From: Ceratopteris richardii
Taxonomy: Eukaryota; Streptophyta; Polypodiopsida; Polypodiales; Pteridaceae
NCBI GenBank assembly: GCA_020310875.1
Contig: CM035439.1
Location: forward strand, 142,795,139 to 142,859,138
Direction: 5' to 3'
Length of the DNA: 64,000 nt
The translations under genes were made by a program, and so were the position numbers. Every line of letters begins with the position of its first letter. Within the stretch, counting starts at the first letter, position 1. Below, one piece after another: positions 10,376 to 21,299 of this stretch. Below the pieces are notes generated by a model that worked only from the letters and a program-made list of their open reading frames with translations, was not told where the DNA came from and did no database searches.

Positions 10376-13300
10376 TCAAGTAGGTCTCGGTCCTATGCCC
10401 ATCTGTTGAAGATGCTTGTTGAGCTGCTCTCTTCCAAGTGCTTTAGTGAATATGTCAGCACAATTTGCCTCTGTTGGGCAATATTCTAGCTCCACAATTT
10501 CATCTTCAATTAGCTCACGAATGTAATGGTACTGTACTTCTATGTGCTTGGTGCGAGCATGAAATACTGGGTTCTTTGCAATAGCCATACAACTTTGATT
10601 ATCACACTTGAGTACAATTGGCATATTTGATGGAAAGCCTATATCTGCAAGAATTCTCCTTAACCAGACTGCCTCACAAGAAGCAAAACAAGCTGCTTTG
10701 TACTCTGCTTCAGTGGAGGAGAGTGCGAGAGTTGGTTGCTTCCTACTTACCCAAGAAAATATTCCTGAACCAAGTGAGAAACAATATCCAGAAACTGATT
10801 TTCTAGAATCACAATCTCCAGCCCAATCTGAATCACAATATCCTTGGAGTGTATCACCTGTGGTATACAAAATACCAAAATCCAAGGTTCCTGCAATGTA
10901 CCTTAGAATTCGCATTCCAGCATTCCAGTGACTCTCCTTAGGTTTGTTGGAAAACCTGCTTAACACTCCAACAGCATAGCAAATGTCTGGTCTAGTGTTG
11001 CACAGAAAAATAAGACTTCCAACGAGCTTCCTATACTTCTTAGCATCTACATCAGGCATGTTATCATCCATAGATAGCTTATGATTTACCTCCATAGGTG
11101 TGCTAGTTGGTTTGCAGTCCATCATTCCAAATGCCTTGAGAATTTCTTTGGAATATTTTTGTTGTGAGATGAAAATGCCATCCTTCCTTTGCCATACTTC
11201 AATTCCCAGACAAAAATGGAGTAGACCTAAGTCTGTCATTTCAAACTCAGTTCCCAAGCTGATCCGAGTTTGATTGATGAGTTCCTGATGATCTCCTGTA
11301 ATGATCAAATCATCTACATATACAATGACAACAACTAGCTTGCTATCCCTTTTCGTTACATACAAGTTAGCATCAGAAGTACTTCTTTCAAAACCCATAT
11401 TTTTGAAAAAATGATCAATTCGTTGGTACCAAGCCCGTGGAGCTTGCTTAAGTCCATACAAAGCTTTCTTCAACCTGCAAACTTTATTTTCTGAATTGGG
11501 CACCTCAAAACCTGGTGGTTGAGATACATATACCTCCTCCTTGAGGTGACCATTCAAAAATGCAGATTTGACATCCATCTGGAAAATAGGCCAAGACTTT
11601 TGTGCAGCTACTGCAAGTACCGTCCGAATAGTTGTCATGCGTGCTGTTGGTGCAAAAGTTTCTTGAACATCAAATCCTTCAATCTGTGAAAAACCCTGTG
11701 CAACTAATCGTGCCTTATACTTTTCTAATGTTCCATCAGCTTTATACTTAGCTTTCCAAATCCATTTAGTACCTATTACCTTCTTCTTTGGCGGCAAGTC
11801 GACTAGATCCCATGTATCATTTTTTAGTATACTATCATACTCAGACTGCATTGCCGCTCTCCAATCTGGATCATCAATGGCTTCTTCAATGGTGGTAGGT
11901 TCCTTTATCGAACCCATGATATCTGCCATTAGAGCCATGTTAACAATGTGTTCTGAGGCTCTTCTTTGCTCCTCTATTCTCTTTGATCTTCGTAATCCAT
12001 CCGATGATGATTCTGGTGCATCTACATGTGGATTGTGATCATCAAAGAGCTGTTGTGCCCACTTCGGTAGTGGCTTACGCTGTGCAGCTACAATTGGTTG
12101 GCTTTTTATTGAGGAAATTTCTCCATCAGATGTTTCCTCCTCCTCAACTTTAACCTGTCTTTTGATAGGCACAAGGTGAGATATTTCTCCATTTGATGAG
12201 ATAGTAGATTTACCTTTATCTTCTACTAAGTGTGGTCGTTCATCAAACACCACATCTCGGCTGACAAAAATCTTCCTTGCCTCAGGATCCCATAACCTGT
12301 ATGCTTTAGACTCTTCACTATATCCTAGGAAGACACACTTTTTGCTTTTTGAATCCAACTTTGATCTTGTTGAATCAGGAATATGTGCATAACAGAAACA
12401 ACCAAAAATTCTGAAATGCAAAACTGAAGGCTTTTTACCAGAATATGCTTCTTGAGGAGTCATCCCCTTCAGAGCTTTTGTGTAGCTTCGATTGAGGATG
12501 TAGACTGCTGTATTGACTGCTTCTGCCCAGAATGAATCAGGCATGTCTTGAGCCTTTAACATACAACGAGCCATTTCAACTACTGTCCTGTTCCTGCGCT
12601 CAACAACGCCATTTTGTTGAGGTGTATGAGCTGTGGTAAGTTGCCTTTTCACACCATGCTCCTTACAGTAATTGTTGAATTCTGTTGATAAGAATTCACC
12701 TCCTCTATCTGTTCTAAATTTCTTCAGTTTCCTTCCTGATTCACTTTCTACATACTTATGCCACGCTTTAAATTTTTCAAAAGCATCAGCCTTCTCTCGA
12801 ATGAAATAAACCCACATCTTTCTACTATAATCGTCGACTAACAGCAAGAAGTAGAAAGATCCTCCTAAAGCAGGTGTAGACATTTTACCGCAGAGATCAG
12901 CATGTACCAACTCTAGAGGAGCTTGAGATCGATTGCTGGTCTCTCTTGGAAATGCCTTTCGTTGTTGCTTGCCCATCATACAAGCTTCACAAGGTTCCTG
13001 CAACTCTGAAAATGCAGGCAAATGAGCAACCATCCCTGTTCGTTGCATCTCCTTCAAAACTGCAAATCCGAGATGCCCAAATCGTTGGTGCCATAACCTG
13101 CTTACATCTTTATCTTCTGTAGCAGTTAAAGCACTTAACTCATACAAGTTATCCCGTCGTGTGCCTTTACCTACAACATTACCTGATGAATCCATGATTT
13201 CCGCACCACTCTTATTGAAGTGAACTTCGAGTCCACGATCTGTTATTGCAGAAACTGACAACAAATTTCTTTTGAGTGTAGGTACATAGAGAACATCGGA

Positions 13301-14446
13301 TAACTTTTTCTCAACACCTGGAGAAGTGATAAAAGAGATGGTTCCAGTTCCTTCAGCTGGACACTTGGAGTCGTTTCCCACCACTACATTGATGGATTCC
13401 CGTAGAGGCACTAGGGAACTATACCAATCCTTTTTACTAGTCATATGGCGAGAAGCTCCACTATCTAAAATCCATGGCTCATCAACACGAGCTTGAGCAG
13501 ATGAACATACCTCTTTAATAGCTACCCAAAGTTCCAGCTCTGTGTTGTTTGCAGACTCTTTGTTCTTCCATGATGATTTTACAGTCCCATTCCGTTCATC
13601 AGCTTGCTTCTTTCTGCAATCCTTGATGGCATGGCCTTTCTTTTCACAATAGAAGCAACTTCCTATGAACTTTTTCTTCTTTGGCTTCTTCTTTGATCCC
13701 TCTGAAGAGCCTTTACCTTTTGCATTTGCTGAGAATGCAGCATCAGTTGTACTTTGCCGGTTCTTCAGCCGCATCTCTTCTTCTAAAAGCATGGCACAAA
13801 ACTCTTCAAATGTAAGAGGAGTTGGCCTTACCTGAGTGTTAAGGGCTGTTACTAATCCATCATACTTTGCTGGAAGAACACGTACAGATCTTCGAGCTAG
13901 CTCTTCTGGTGTTATAACAACACCAACTGCAGCCAATTGATCTTGAAGATGCTTTATCCGTTTGATAAAATCTTCAGCCTTTTCAGAATCAGAATGCTTT
14001 TCATTTGCCAACTGATTTTCTAAATTCTGTATCCTAGTGTGGTTCTTGGTCTCATATTGTCGAGCCAATATGCCCCAAGCCTCATGTGCTTTAGTAGTAT
14101 GTTGAACTAAAGTAAGCACAGAATCACTTACACTAGTGACAATCGCACATAATGCATCAGCATTCCGCCTCTTCCAAGCTCGTAGAAGATCTGGATCTGG
14201 CTGAATCATCAATCTTGAATTTGTTGGATCTTCAACTGGTAAAGGCTCTGGATCCAATCCCATCAGTCCCATGACAGTGTCAAGTAATTCATAGGAGTCC
14301 AAAATTGCAGAAATTTTGAACTTCCAGAGTGTATAGTTGGTTCCATCCAGCTTCCCTTCAGTGAATGCAGGTGGACGAATTCGAATAGGTGCAGCATTAA
14401 CATTAGGTGAAGCACCAAGACTAGTGTTCGACGATGAAGCCATCAT
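10376..14446 (-). CDS. Copia gag-pol polyprotein, 1356 aa (element D)
   Basis: Single open frame covering a whole copia polyprotein. Approximate residues: gag 1-250; CCHC knuckle [14 protein letters not shown] 264-277; protease DSGASRHM near 328; GAG-pre-integrase HQRFGH near 453 with C-x2-C near 486; integrase catalytic residues in HADLCG (516), RTDRGGEF (580) and VVERRNR (616); RT about 850-1100 with YVDDLI near 1043; RNase H with CDSDWAG near 1204 and SSTEAEY near 1244. Length and order are normal for a Tnt1-like element. The ATG lies about 80 bp from the primer site. Acts in cytoplasmic virus-like particles and then in the nucleus. Confidence 0.95.
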   Translation of the reverse strand: MMASSSNTSLGASPNVNAAPIRIRPPAFTEGKLDGTNYTLWKFKISAILDSYELLDTVMGLMGLDPEPLPVEDPTNSRLMIQPDPDLLRAWKRRNADALCAIVTSVSDSVLTLVQHTTKAHEAWGILARQYETKNHTRIQNLENQLANEKHSDSEKAEDFIKRIKHLQDQLAAVGVVITPEELARRSVRVLPAKYDGLVTALNTQVRPTPLTFEEFCAMLLEEEMRLKNRQSTTDAAFSANAKGKGSSEGSKKKPKKKKFIGSCFYCEKKGHAIKDCRKKQADERNGTVKSSWKNKESANNTELELWVAIKEVCSSAQARVDEPWILDSGASRHMTSKKDWYSSLVPLRESINVVVGNDSKCPAEGTGTISFITSPGVEKKLSDVLYVPTLKRNLLSVSAITDRGLEVHFNKSGAEIMDSSGNVVGKGTRRDNLYELSALTATEDKDVSRLWHQRFGHLGFAVLKEMQRTGMVAHLPAFSELQEPCEACMMGKQQRKAFPRETSNRSQAPLELVHADLCGKMSTPALGGSFYFLLLVDDYSRKMWVYFIREKADAFEKFKAWHKYVESESGRKLKKFRTDRGGEFLSTEFNNYCKEHGVKRQLTTAHTPQQNGVVERRNRTVVEMARCMLKAQDMPDSFWAEAVNTAVYILNRSYTKALKGMTPQEAYSGKKPSVLHFRIFGCFCYAHIPDSTRSKLDSKSKKCVFLGYSEESKAYRLWDPEARKIFVSRDVVFDERPHLVEDKGKSTISSNGEISHLVPIKRQVKVEEEETSDGEISSIKSQPIVAAQRKPLPKWAQQLFDDHNPHVDAPESSSDGLRRSKRIEEQRRASEHIVNMALMADIMGSIKEPTTIEEAIDDPDWRAAMQSEYDSILKNDTWDLVDLPPKKKVIGTKWIWKAKYKADGTLEKYKARLVAQGFSQIEGFDVQETFAPTARMTTIRTVLAVAAQKSWPIFQMDVKSAFLNGHLKEEVYVSQPPGFEVPNSENKVCRLKKALYGLKQAPRAWYQRIDHFFKNMGFERSTSDANLYVTKRDSKLVVVIVYVDDLIITGDHQELINQTRISLGTEFEMTDLGLLHFCLGIEVWQRKDGIFISQQKYSKEILKAFGMMDCKPTSTPMEVNHKLSMDDNMPDVDAKKYRKLVGSLIFLCNTRPDICYAVGVLSRFSNKPKESHWNAGMRILRYIAGTLDFGILYTTGDTLQGYCDSDWAGDCDSRKSVSGYCFSLGSGIFSWVSRKQPTLALSSTEAEYKAACFASCEAVWLRRILADIGFPSNMPIVLKCDNQSCMAIAKNPVFHARTKHIEVQYHYIRELIEDEIVELEYCPTEANCADIFTKALGREQLNKHLQQMGIGPRPT

Positions 14447-14529
14447 GTAATCACTCGAATAATCTACTGATATTCTAGTCTACTAGTAGGCTAAAATAAT
14501 GATACTTCTCAAGCTATTCGAACCTTACA

Positions 14530-14541
14530 GCTCTGATACCA
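14530..14541 (-). other. Primer-binding site of element D
   Basis: GCTCTGATACCA on the plus strand (complement of TGGTATCAGAGC), directly against the 5' LTR; initiator-Met-tRNA type. Confidence 0.93.
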
Positions 14542-15259
14542 TGTAAGACAATAGTTACGCAATATAACACAGGAGCAATAGCAGAGAAGATAACAGATAT
14601 AGGAGAATCTCAACAATTTTCTACTAGCAGCAAGTACAAAGATGATGGCGTTGTCCACCCGTGCGCTCTCAAGGTAGAGCTTAAATGGTGATCTAGACAA
14701 CTCTAGATAGGGAGATACAAGGTAGAGGTATGCTGGCTCAACTCAATGTCTTAGGTAGTGCAGAAGTCATGTATATATAGGATCATGGGTGGCCTGCCAT
14801 GGACGGCTATACATGGGCGGTAGGGCGTGGGCGGCCACCACCCGCGTAATTGCCATACACGGCTTAGACTGGTTGAACCGACCTAACAAATATAAATGAT
14901 TTCTGACTCCGACAGGGAATATTCCATGGAATATTCCCTTTACCGTCGCGTCGGGGGCGCTGCCCCCGGACCCCCACCAGGGGGCCCGCTGGCCCCCTGG
15001 GACCCCCCAGCCAGGGGGCCCGCTGGCCCCCTTGGACCCCCCAGCCGGGGCTGCTCACCGCTGCCCCGGACCCCACAATTGGGGACCCTGGTAACTCCCT
15101 TTCCTTATAATATCTTACATGGTCCAATATGACCTTCATCCAACATTCAAGTTGGGATTCCCATCAATTGGGTAATGCACGCTTGGCTTCTCCTCATAAA
15201 GGGGGCCTTACAAAATGTGCATACAATCATGAGGGGTAGACATTGATCATACTCTAACA
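14542..15259 (-). repeat. 5' LTR of element D
   Basis: 718 bp, nearly identical to 9665-10347 but with one extra copy of a 34-bp G/C-rich unit near 15000-15035, a tandem duplication that probably arose by slippage. The element promoter should lie here (TATATATAGG near 14772). Confidence 0.95.
14771..14780 (-). promoter_or_regulatory. TATA box in the 5' LTR of D
   Basis: GTATATATAG on the plus strand gives CTATATATAC on the element strand, well placed inside the LTR. The same sequence is in the other LTR near 9890-9902. Confidence 0.6.
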
Positions 15260-16260
15260 CAAACTTCCAACCAAGCTTTGATAGCTTGTGATGTCTTCAA
15301 TTGGCTCTCCTTCATAAGCACTAAGCTTATGATTTTGCTCCATAGGTGTACCTGCACACTTGGTATTTTCCATCTTGAACTTGACGAGCATGTCATGGAC
15401 ATACTTCCTTTGTGTGATGTATATACCTGAATCTATGTAGATCAACTCCAATCCAAGAAAATAAGTGAGTGGTCCGAGGTCACTTATTTTGAACTCCTCC
15501 TTCATTTGACTCTTTACCTGTTTGATTCCTTCAAGATCATTGCCTGTGATAATAATATCATCAACATACACACATAAATAGATCACTTCAGATCCATTCC
15601 TCTTTATGAACAAAGAGGTATCCGCCTTGCTAGCTTTGAATCCTTGGTCCTGCAAATAAGTCACCAATCTAAAATTCCAAGCTCTTGGAGCTTGCTTCAG
15701 TCCATACAAAGCTTTCTTTAGTTTGCATACATAGTTAGGATGATGTGCATCCTCATATCCAGGAGGTTGTGCCATATACACTTCCTCAGAAATCCATCCA
15801 TTCAAGAAAGCATTCTTTACATCAAGTTGATAAAGATTCCAATTTCTAGATGCAGCAAGACTAATGAGAACCCTAATTGTAGGCATTTTTGCAATAGGAG
15901 AGAAAGTCTCCTCATAATCAATACCATGGGTTTGAGCAAACCCTTTAGCAACTAACCTTGCTTTGTGTCTATTTATACTTCCATCTGGATTCCTCTTGAT
16001 TTTGTATATCCATCGAGATCCGATTATCTTCATAGATGGCTTGTTAGGTACAAGCTCCCAAGTGTCACTCTCCTTCAAGGCTTCCATTTCTTCATCCATT
16101 GCATCTCTCCAAGCTTTCTTGCTTTGTGCTTCTTCAAATGTGGTAGGTTCTTCATTGGTTGAATCCTTTGCAATGTAGATTGAGTGCTTGGTGACCAAAG
16201 AAGTATCATAACCAAACCTCTCTGCTTTCTTCTTCTCCCTTGAAGACCTTCTAAGTGGTT
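15260..16260 (-). pseudogene. Copia reverse transcriptase (element C)
   Basis: The minus strand codes for the RT of the C/E/F family: [75 protein letters not shown] and CVYVDDIIITGNDLEG. It begins at the target-site duplication of D and ends close to the remnant of the second LTR of C. No integrase precedes it, so C could not have been self-sufficient in this form. Confidence 0.85.
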
Positions 16261-16261
16261 T

Positions 16262-16390
16262 CTTTTTCCATTTACAAGAGATAAAATGAACTCTTTTACA
16301 AGAGGTGTTCACATGACTACTCATGTGACTTACAAATGAGGATAATAGCAAGCATATCAAGCATGTAGGCTTGGGCAAAATGCACCAACA
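16262..16390 (-). repeat. Incomplete second LTR of element C
   Basis: About 130 bp matching the outer end of the family LTR (GAGATAAAATGAACTC ... GCAAAATGCACCAACA). The outer edge at 16390 is followed by ATAAT, the partner of the ATACT at 7894. Confidence 0.8.
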
Positions 16391-18520
16391 ATAATCCATC
16401 CCAGAGTGGAGTAGTTGAAAGGAAGATACGCAGTGTGATGGAAATGGCACGAACAATGCTTCATCACAAGGATCTACCCTACAAGTTTTGGGCAGAAGCC
16501 GTGCATACTGCTGTTCACATTCTTAATCCAGGATTTACAAGTGCATTACACAACAAAATACCCTTCGAAGCCTACTATGGAATAAAACCAAATGTGAATT
16601 ACTTTTGAGTCTTTGGTAGTGAAGCTTTTGTCCATGTACCAAAAGAAGATAGAAACAAGTTACAATCAAAGTCCAAGAAACACACATTCATAGGGTACAG
16701 TGACCAATCAAAGGCATACCATCTATATGATATGGAAAACCACTCCATCACCATTTCAAAAGATGTGATTTTCAATGAAGCTTCCTCATACTCAAGAAAA
16801 GATTCAAGTACAAGTCTTAGTCCACCTATCTTCACTTCAGAGGGGGACTCAGTGTTTCCAAACTCCAACTTAGAAGCAAGTACTTCAAGTCATCCGAGAA
16901 GATCTCAAAGACTTATTGACAAGCGACAACGAGAACAAAGTCGTTATGTCAATTATGCCCTAGTGCATCAGATTCAACAAATCCCAGAACCATCTAATTA
17001 CAAAGAAGCTCAAGGACAATCTAAGTGGGAAGAAGCTATGCAAGTAGAAATCAATGCAATCGAGAAGAACAAAACTTGGACTCTTGTACCTAAGCCCACA
17101 AATCATCAAGTCATAGGAGTTAAGTGGCTTTATAAAGTTAAGTACAAGTCAGATGGCACATTAGACAAGTACAAAGCAAGGTTGGTAGCTAAGGGATACA
17201 AGCAACAACATGGCATTGACTATGAAGAAACCTTTGCTCCTACTGCAAGATTCACAACCATAAGAATCATCTTAGCACTAAGTGCTCATTTTAAGTGGCC
17301 CATTTACCAGCTGGACATCAAAAGTGCATTCCTCAATGGAAATCTTCAAGAAGAAGTATATGTTGAACAACCTGAAGGCTTCAAGTTCAAAGGCAAAGAA
17401 GATCAAGTCTACAAGCTTCACAAGACACTTTACAGACTCAAGCAAGCTCCCAAGGCCTGGTATGAAAAGATTCACAAGTTCTTTGAAGACAAGGGATTTC
17501 ACAGAAGCAATGCTGATGCTAATATCTATATCTATCAAAAGAAGTCTTTAGTAGCCATCATCATTCTCTATGTAGATGACTTGACCTTGATAGGCTCAGA
17601 CAAAGAACGCATCCAGTTTATCATCACACAGCTTCACCTTGAGTACTCTATGACAGATCTTGGATTACTAAACTACTTCTTGGGTATGGAAGTTTGGCAA
17701 ACAAAAGAAGGTATATTCCTTTCATAGAAGAAGTACTACTCTGATCTACTTTCCAGATATAACATGGAGCAGTGTCGCTCAGTTTCTACACCACTTGATC
17801 CAAACATCAAGCTTATATTGGAGGACTCATCATCACTTGTGGATGTGCATACCTATCGACAGCTTGTTGGCTCATTACTCTATCTTGCCAACACTAGACC
17901 AGATATTGCTTATGCAGTTGGTATACTCAGTCAATTTGCACATCAACCTCATCAGACTCATTGGGATGCTGCTCAGAGACTACTTTGATACCTTGCCCTC
18001 ACCCGACATCATGGTCTTTGGTATAGAAGGGGCATCAAACTCGCCAGATATTCAGATTCTGATTGAGCTGGTGATCCTGATTCTCGACAATCTACTTCTA
18101 GGTATATATTCTTGCTTGGCTTAGGACCTATCTCTTGGGCAAGTAAGAAACAGCCTATAGTTGCTCTATCATCTACCGAGGATGAGTATCGAGCATTGAG
18201 CTTTGCAGCATGTGAGGCCATCTGGCTTCGACGTTTATTATCTGACATTGGTGTTTTGCAGGATACTCCGACATGTATTCGCATGGACAGCTAGTCAGCC
18301 TTGGCCATCACCAAGAATCCAGTGTTCCACGCTTGGACAAAGCACATTGAGATCCAGTACCACTTCATCCGCGAGAAGCTCATATCTCAGGATATTACTC
18401 TCGAGCAGTGTACCTCTCAGGAGAATCTAGCAGACATGTTCACGAAGGCTCTACCTCTGGTTCCACTTCAGCGCTTGGTGGACCTCTGTAGCATTCAGCC
18501 GCTCCAAAATGGAGCTGTAG
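16391..18520 (+). pseudogene. Copia integrase end, RT and RNase H (element B, second half)
   Basis: Plus-strand copia coding after the nested insertion: integrase GVVERKIRSVMEMARTML and FWAEAVHTAV, the RT motifs [51 protein letters not shown] and YVDDLTLIG, then RNase H with SSTEDEYRAL and the tail ENLADMFTKALP. It is worn, with several breaks. It ends just before the polypurine tract and 3' LTR of B. Confidence 0.85.
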
Positions 18521-18526
18521 AGGGGG
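18511..18526 (+). other. Polypurine tract of element B
   Basis: GGAGCTGTAGAGGGGG followed directly by the TGTTGACGAC start of the 3' LTR. Confidence 0.75.
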
Positions 18527-18944
18527 TGTTGACGACATGATTGCTCCTACTTCATCTAGATTTCTATCTGCATGAGTGCATCTCCATTTTGTATCTAGGA
18601 GGCACTCCATTTCTAATCTATTTCCATTTTATATTGTATTTCCTTTGTATTTGGGTACCTTGCCATGTGCTTCTACGAGTTGTATTCCTTCTCCTTTTAG
18701 GAGACGTATCCCACATATGATGTACTTTTGAGAGCCCCTCCCAAATCTATATAAGGAGGGCCTCCCCCCTCATTTGTACTTGGTTAGAAGCTTGAGGAGC
18801 CTACTCCATGCTCTTGGAAAGCTCATTTCTAATCCACATGAGTTTACCCATTTCATGGTCTACTCATTTTGTGTCTCACACATTCTTTGTTTTGTGAGAG
18901 TACTTTACTTTTTTCATTTTTCTTCCGCGTGTGTACTCTCTACA
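18527..18944 (+). repeat. 3' LTR of element B
   Basis: 418 bp, partner of 3301-3715, ending ...GTGTACTCTCTACA and followed by the target-site duplication CTGAT at 18945-18949. Confidence 0.92.
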
Positions 18945-19154
18945 CTGATCTGTCTCTGCCCACTATATGTGCAAAGATCCCCTCAGGTCTCTCTCTAGTT
19001 CTTTCCCTTTGAGTTTCATGAGCCTTGGATGATGTTGTGCCTTGGAGACCATGGGAAGCACTAGATCTTGGTGGATGGAAAATTGAGTCACCTTGCTAAG
19101 TATATGCATGCCTATCCTGCTCTGTTACCAAGAACACTTTCTCTGAGGTGTGAT

Positions 19155-19986
19155 CTAGATAGACAACTTTCCCTCGTGTCTCCGGATCTTGAACTCATAG
19201 ATGGTGACTATTGGGTTAGGTTGATCTGGCTTGAATCTCCAAAAAGCTTCCTCTGTTTCTCTATTTAAGAACAATTCTATGCTTTTGTTGTCTTGAGGAA
19301 TCCATTTTGGAGTGAGCACTCTAGTCAAGATTGACTTACCTCTGGGAGTTCTAGGTTCTCTTCCTAGGTCTCCTTTCTTTAGGTCTCCTAGCTCGTTCTC
19401 AGGAATGATGTTTCCCAACTCATCTGTCCTATCTGGTAGGCTGATAACCACATACATGGTTCCTTCCTTATCTATGTATGCACCCTCTTCAAACTTGACC
19501 ACTAGGTGTTCAATTCCAAAGGGTTGGTCAGGATTTTTGAGTTGGACCAGTGATCGTCTTAGACCATCCTCATAGATGCAAGCACCGAATTGGTTGGTCC
19601 TGATATACTCCAATTGTGTCTTATAGGGACCTTTTGGTGTTTGTAAATAAATAGTACCTGAATTGCGTGTGGTTCTTTCCATGCTAAAAGACATTTCTGA
19701 ATCACTTGTGTCAGAACTTAGTGTGTAGGGGTACCCACTTAGTTGTTGTGCCCAAGACTTGGTTGTATGGTTGACACTAGCCTCAGATGATCTAATGCTT
19801 TGTCTATCCTTGCCTAAGTATCTGCCAGATCTCAAGTTCATAAGCCTTGTCCTCTAGTCCCAAGGTTCTCTTGTATTGCTCAAAATCCTTTGGAACACCT
19901 TGGCTTCCTTGTATTGCTAGTTCAGGGTTTTGGGGATTAAAACAGGGAAACAGGATCTCTCTGGGGGTGGCAATACCAACTTCCAC
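19155..19986 (-). pseudogene. Unrecognised ORF1 of gypsy element G
   Basis: Between the leader array and the gag remnant of G the minus strand codes for a protein I do not recognise. It holds QNPELAIQGSQGVPKDFEQY, then a stretch starting MNLRSGRYLGKDRQSIRS, then ACIYEDGLRRSLVQLKN and, near the end, NPIVTIYEFKIRRHEGKL. I see no zinc knuckle, protease, polymerase or membrane segment. The LRSGR box superficially recalls the TLRSGK box near the gag-protease border of Athila elements. A diverged relative is at about 44244-44792 (VYLDGLHRSM, NLVTIYEV). Placed between primer site and gag, it is in the position of Ogre/Tat ORF1. The frame looks slightly broken. Confidence 0.55.
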
Positions 19987-20450
19987 GATATGATACTGCT
20001 AACCAGACGATACGATATTGAAAATGGAAACGATACGATACCACTGATTGACACAATACGATACCAACCTCACGATACGATACTAGAATAGCTCACATTA
20101 CGATACCCGTGAATTCTCGAGACGATATGATACCAGTCTAGAAACGATACGATACCACTCCAACCGCGATACGATATTGTTTGTGCTACACGATACGATA
20201 CCACAAGGTTCACGATATGATACCAAAACTAGAGGTGATACGATACCAACTTGGCCGACGATACGATATCCCTCAGTCAACGATACGATACTAGGACCGA
20301 CACGATACGATTCCACCTAGATGATTGCGATCGTGATACCAGCACTTGACGATATGATACTAGAATGGTATCGCGATACCTCAAGTGGGTATGCACGATA
20401 CGATACCTTGACAAGTATCGCGATACATGAGAGTTCTAGTATCGCAATAC
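19986..20450. repeat. Periodic CGATACGATACC motif array
   Basis: About 20 copies of a 10-13 nt core, CGATACGATAcc with C/T changes (CGATATGATAC, TATCGCGATAC), recur at a period close to 22-23 bp. Core starts are near 19986, 20008, 20031, 20054, 20073, 20123, 20145, 20167, 20191, 20213, 20236, 20259, 20281, 20303, 20350 and 20396, with weaker units between and after. The roughly 10-nt spacers look unrelated. The period is not a multiple of three, so it is not a coding repeat. It lies in the leader of gypsy G between primer site and ORF1. Confidence 0.85.
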
Positions 20451-20909
20451 CAAAACTCAAGTGGACACGATACTTGGAGATTTTGATACCCAAATTCAAA
20501 AATTTTTGCAGATATGTGTACCTCTGGTTCTCCTTATGTGCCTGTAGATGTAGTGTCACCCACCAAACTCACGATACCACTGCCGTGATACCAGACGCAG
20601 GTCTTGTCACTCCGCGATACTGTCGCTCAAATTTTTCACGTTTGAGGTGGATTTCAAGGCTATTTCTTCAGTGTTTCAGCTCTGAACACACCCTCTACGC
20701 TCCTTTCTCACAGTCGCAAGTAGAAAACGAGGTGAAGAGACAATCGAAAATGGAAAAAATCAAAGAATATGAAGAGGGAAGAAAATGGTGATGATGATGA
20801 AGATGAAGAAGAAGAAAAACTCAAAAACTGAACTGAAAATGGTGATTCTTTTACCTTCCATCGTTGGTACTCTACCTCTTACCATCACACGCTCATCCTC
20901 CAAGCTCTC
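20451..20909. other. Leader of gypsy G, scattered motif copies
   Basis: Between the array and the primer site are loose copies of the core (CACGATACTTGG near 20466, CACGATACCACTG near 20571, CGCGATACTGTCG near 20613) and a GAT/GAA-rich stretch (about 20785-20817). No conserved coding motif is seen. Confidence 0.5.
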
Positions 20910-20927
20910 TCCCCAGCAACGGGGCCA
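20910..20927 (-). other. Primer-binding site of gypsy G
   Basis: On the element strand TGGCCCCGTTGCTGGGGA, two bases from TGGCGCCGTTGCCGGGGA, the tRNA-Asp-type primer site of Athila/Tat gypsy elements. It lies seven bases inside the LTR end GAGTGACA, the usual layout for that clade. Confidence 0.75.
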
Positions 20928-21057
20928 AATTTGGTGTCACTCTAGCACAATGGCAAGTACCAACGTGAGGAAATACACCTCATAAATGTCAATCTGTGGA
21001 GATGTGAGGACCGGTATGAAGACGGTGAGCAAGTGATGGCACAAGTGCGTGAGTGAA

Positions 21058-21098
21058 AGCACACAAGCGTGCACACACATACACACATACACACACAA
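21058..21098 (+). repeat. (CA)n microsatellite in LTR of G
   Basis: CACACA and CATACACA units inside the gypsy LTR. Confidence 0.8.
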
Positions 21099-21203
21099 GG
21101 TAAGAGCAAAGAGTTGGAACAATGGAAAGCTTCGATTACAAAAGAAATCTCTTACAAAGCTCAAAACTACAACAAGCTAACCTCAAAAATGAGCTCTCCA
21201 GCC

Positions 21204-21213
21204 CTTTTTATAG
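21204..21213 (-). promoter_or_regulatory. TATA box in the LTR of G
   Basis: CTTTTTATAG on the plus strand, CTATAAAAAG on the element strand, about 270 bp from the LTR-internal border. Confidence 0.5.
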
Positions 21214-21299
21214 TTTTTTGAGTGGTCTTAGCCTTGTCCAGACCTAGTGTCCAGCCTAGTTAAAAAATAGGTTCCAAGGCTTATTTGGGGGCTCAAACG

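Larger units (their letters stand above)
9665..15259 (-). mobile_element. Copia element D, young and apparently whole (Tnt1-like)
   Basis: A 5.6-kb copia on the minus strand with LTRs 9665-10347 and 14542-15259, a primer site, a polypurine tract, one long gag-pol frame and a perfect 5-bp target-site duplication CAAAC (9660-9664 and 15260-15264). Apart from a 34-bp tandem duplication in the right LTR, I saw only two or three differences between the LTRs by eye, so the insertion is recent. It is the innermost element of the nest, and it looks whole. The polyprotein is of the TNT 1-94 type (Tork-like lineage, an inference). Confidence 0.93.
7899..16390 (-). mobile_element. Copia element C, interrupted by D
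   Basis: Minus-strand copia of the same family as E and F, sitting in the integrase region of B. Flanking 5-mers ATACT (7894-7898) and ATAAT (16391-16395) are a near-perfect target-site duplication. Parts: 3' LTR 7899-8975, polypurine tract, RNase H end (about 9000-9664), nested element D (9665-15259), RT (15260 to about 16260) and an incomplete second LTR (about 16262-16390). The element is shortened: I see no gag, protease or integrase. Confidence 0.85.
3301..18944 (+). mobile_element. Copia element B, interrupted by C (with D)
   Basis: Ty1/copia on the plus strand, bounded by LTRs at 3301-3715 and 18527-18944 and by a perfect 5-bp target-site duplication CTGAT (3296-3300 and 18945-18949). 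That duplication shows the two LTRs are one insertion although 15.6 kb apart. Between them lie a primer site, an unusually long leader (about 2.4 kb), gag-PR-IN (6132-7898), nested element C (7899-16390), then the rest of integrase, RT and RNase H (16391 to about 18520). The LTRs differ at roughly 4-5% of sites by eye. The coding region carries several breaks. Confidence 0.9.
20935..21299 (-). repeat. 5' LTR of gypsy G, inner part
   Basis: Starts TGTCACTCTAGC on the plus strand (element strand ends GAGTGACA) and runs to the insertion point of E. It holds an (AC)n stretch (about 21058-21098) and a TATA box (CTATAAAAAG on the element strand, 21204-21213). The rest of the LTR is at 34147-34409. 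Confidence 0.7.

Noticed and set aside
19986-20320. Open stretch of about 70 codons across the periodic array
   Set aside because: The 22-23 bp period shifts frame every unit, and no conserved motif appears.
19986-20450. CRISPR-like array (short repeats, unrelated spacers)
   Set aside because: Cores are only 10-13 nt and variable, spacers are about 10 nt, there are no cas genes, and the context is a plant gypsy leader.
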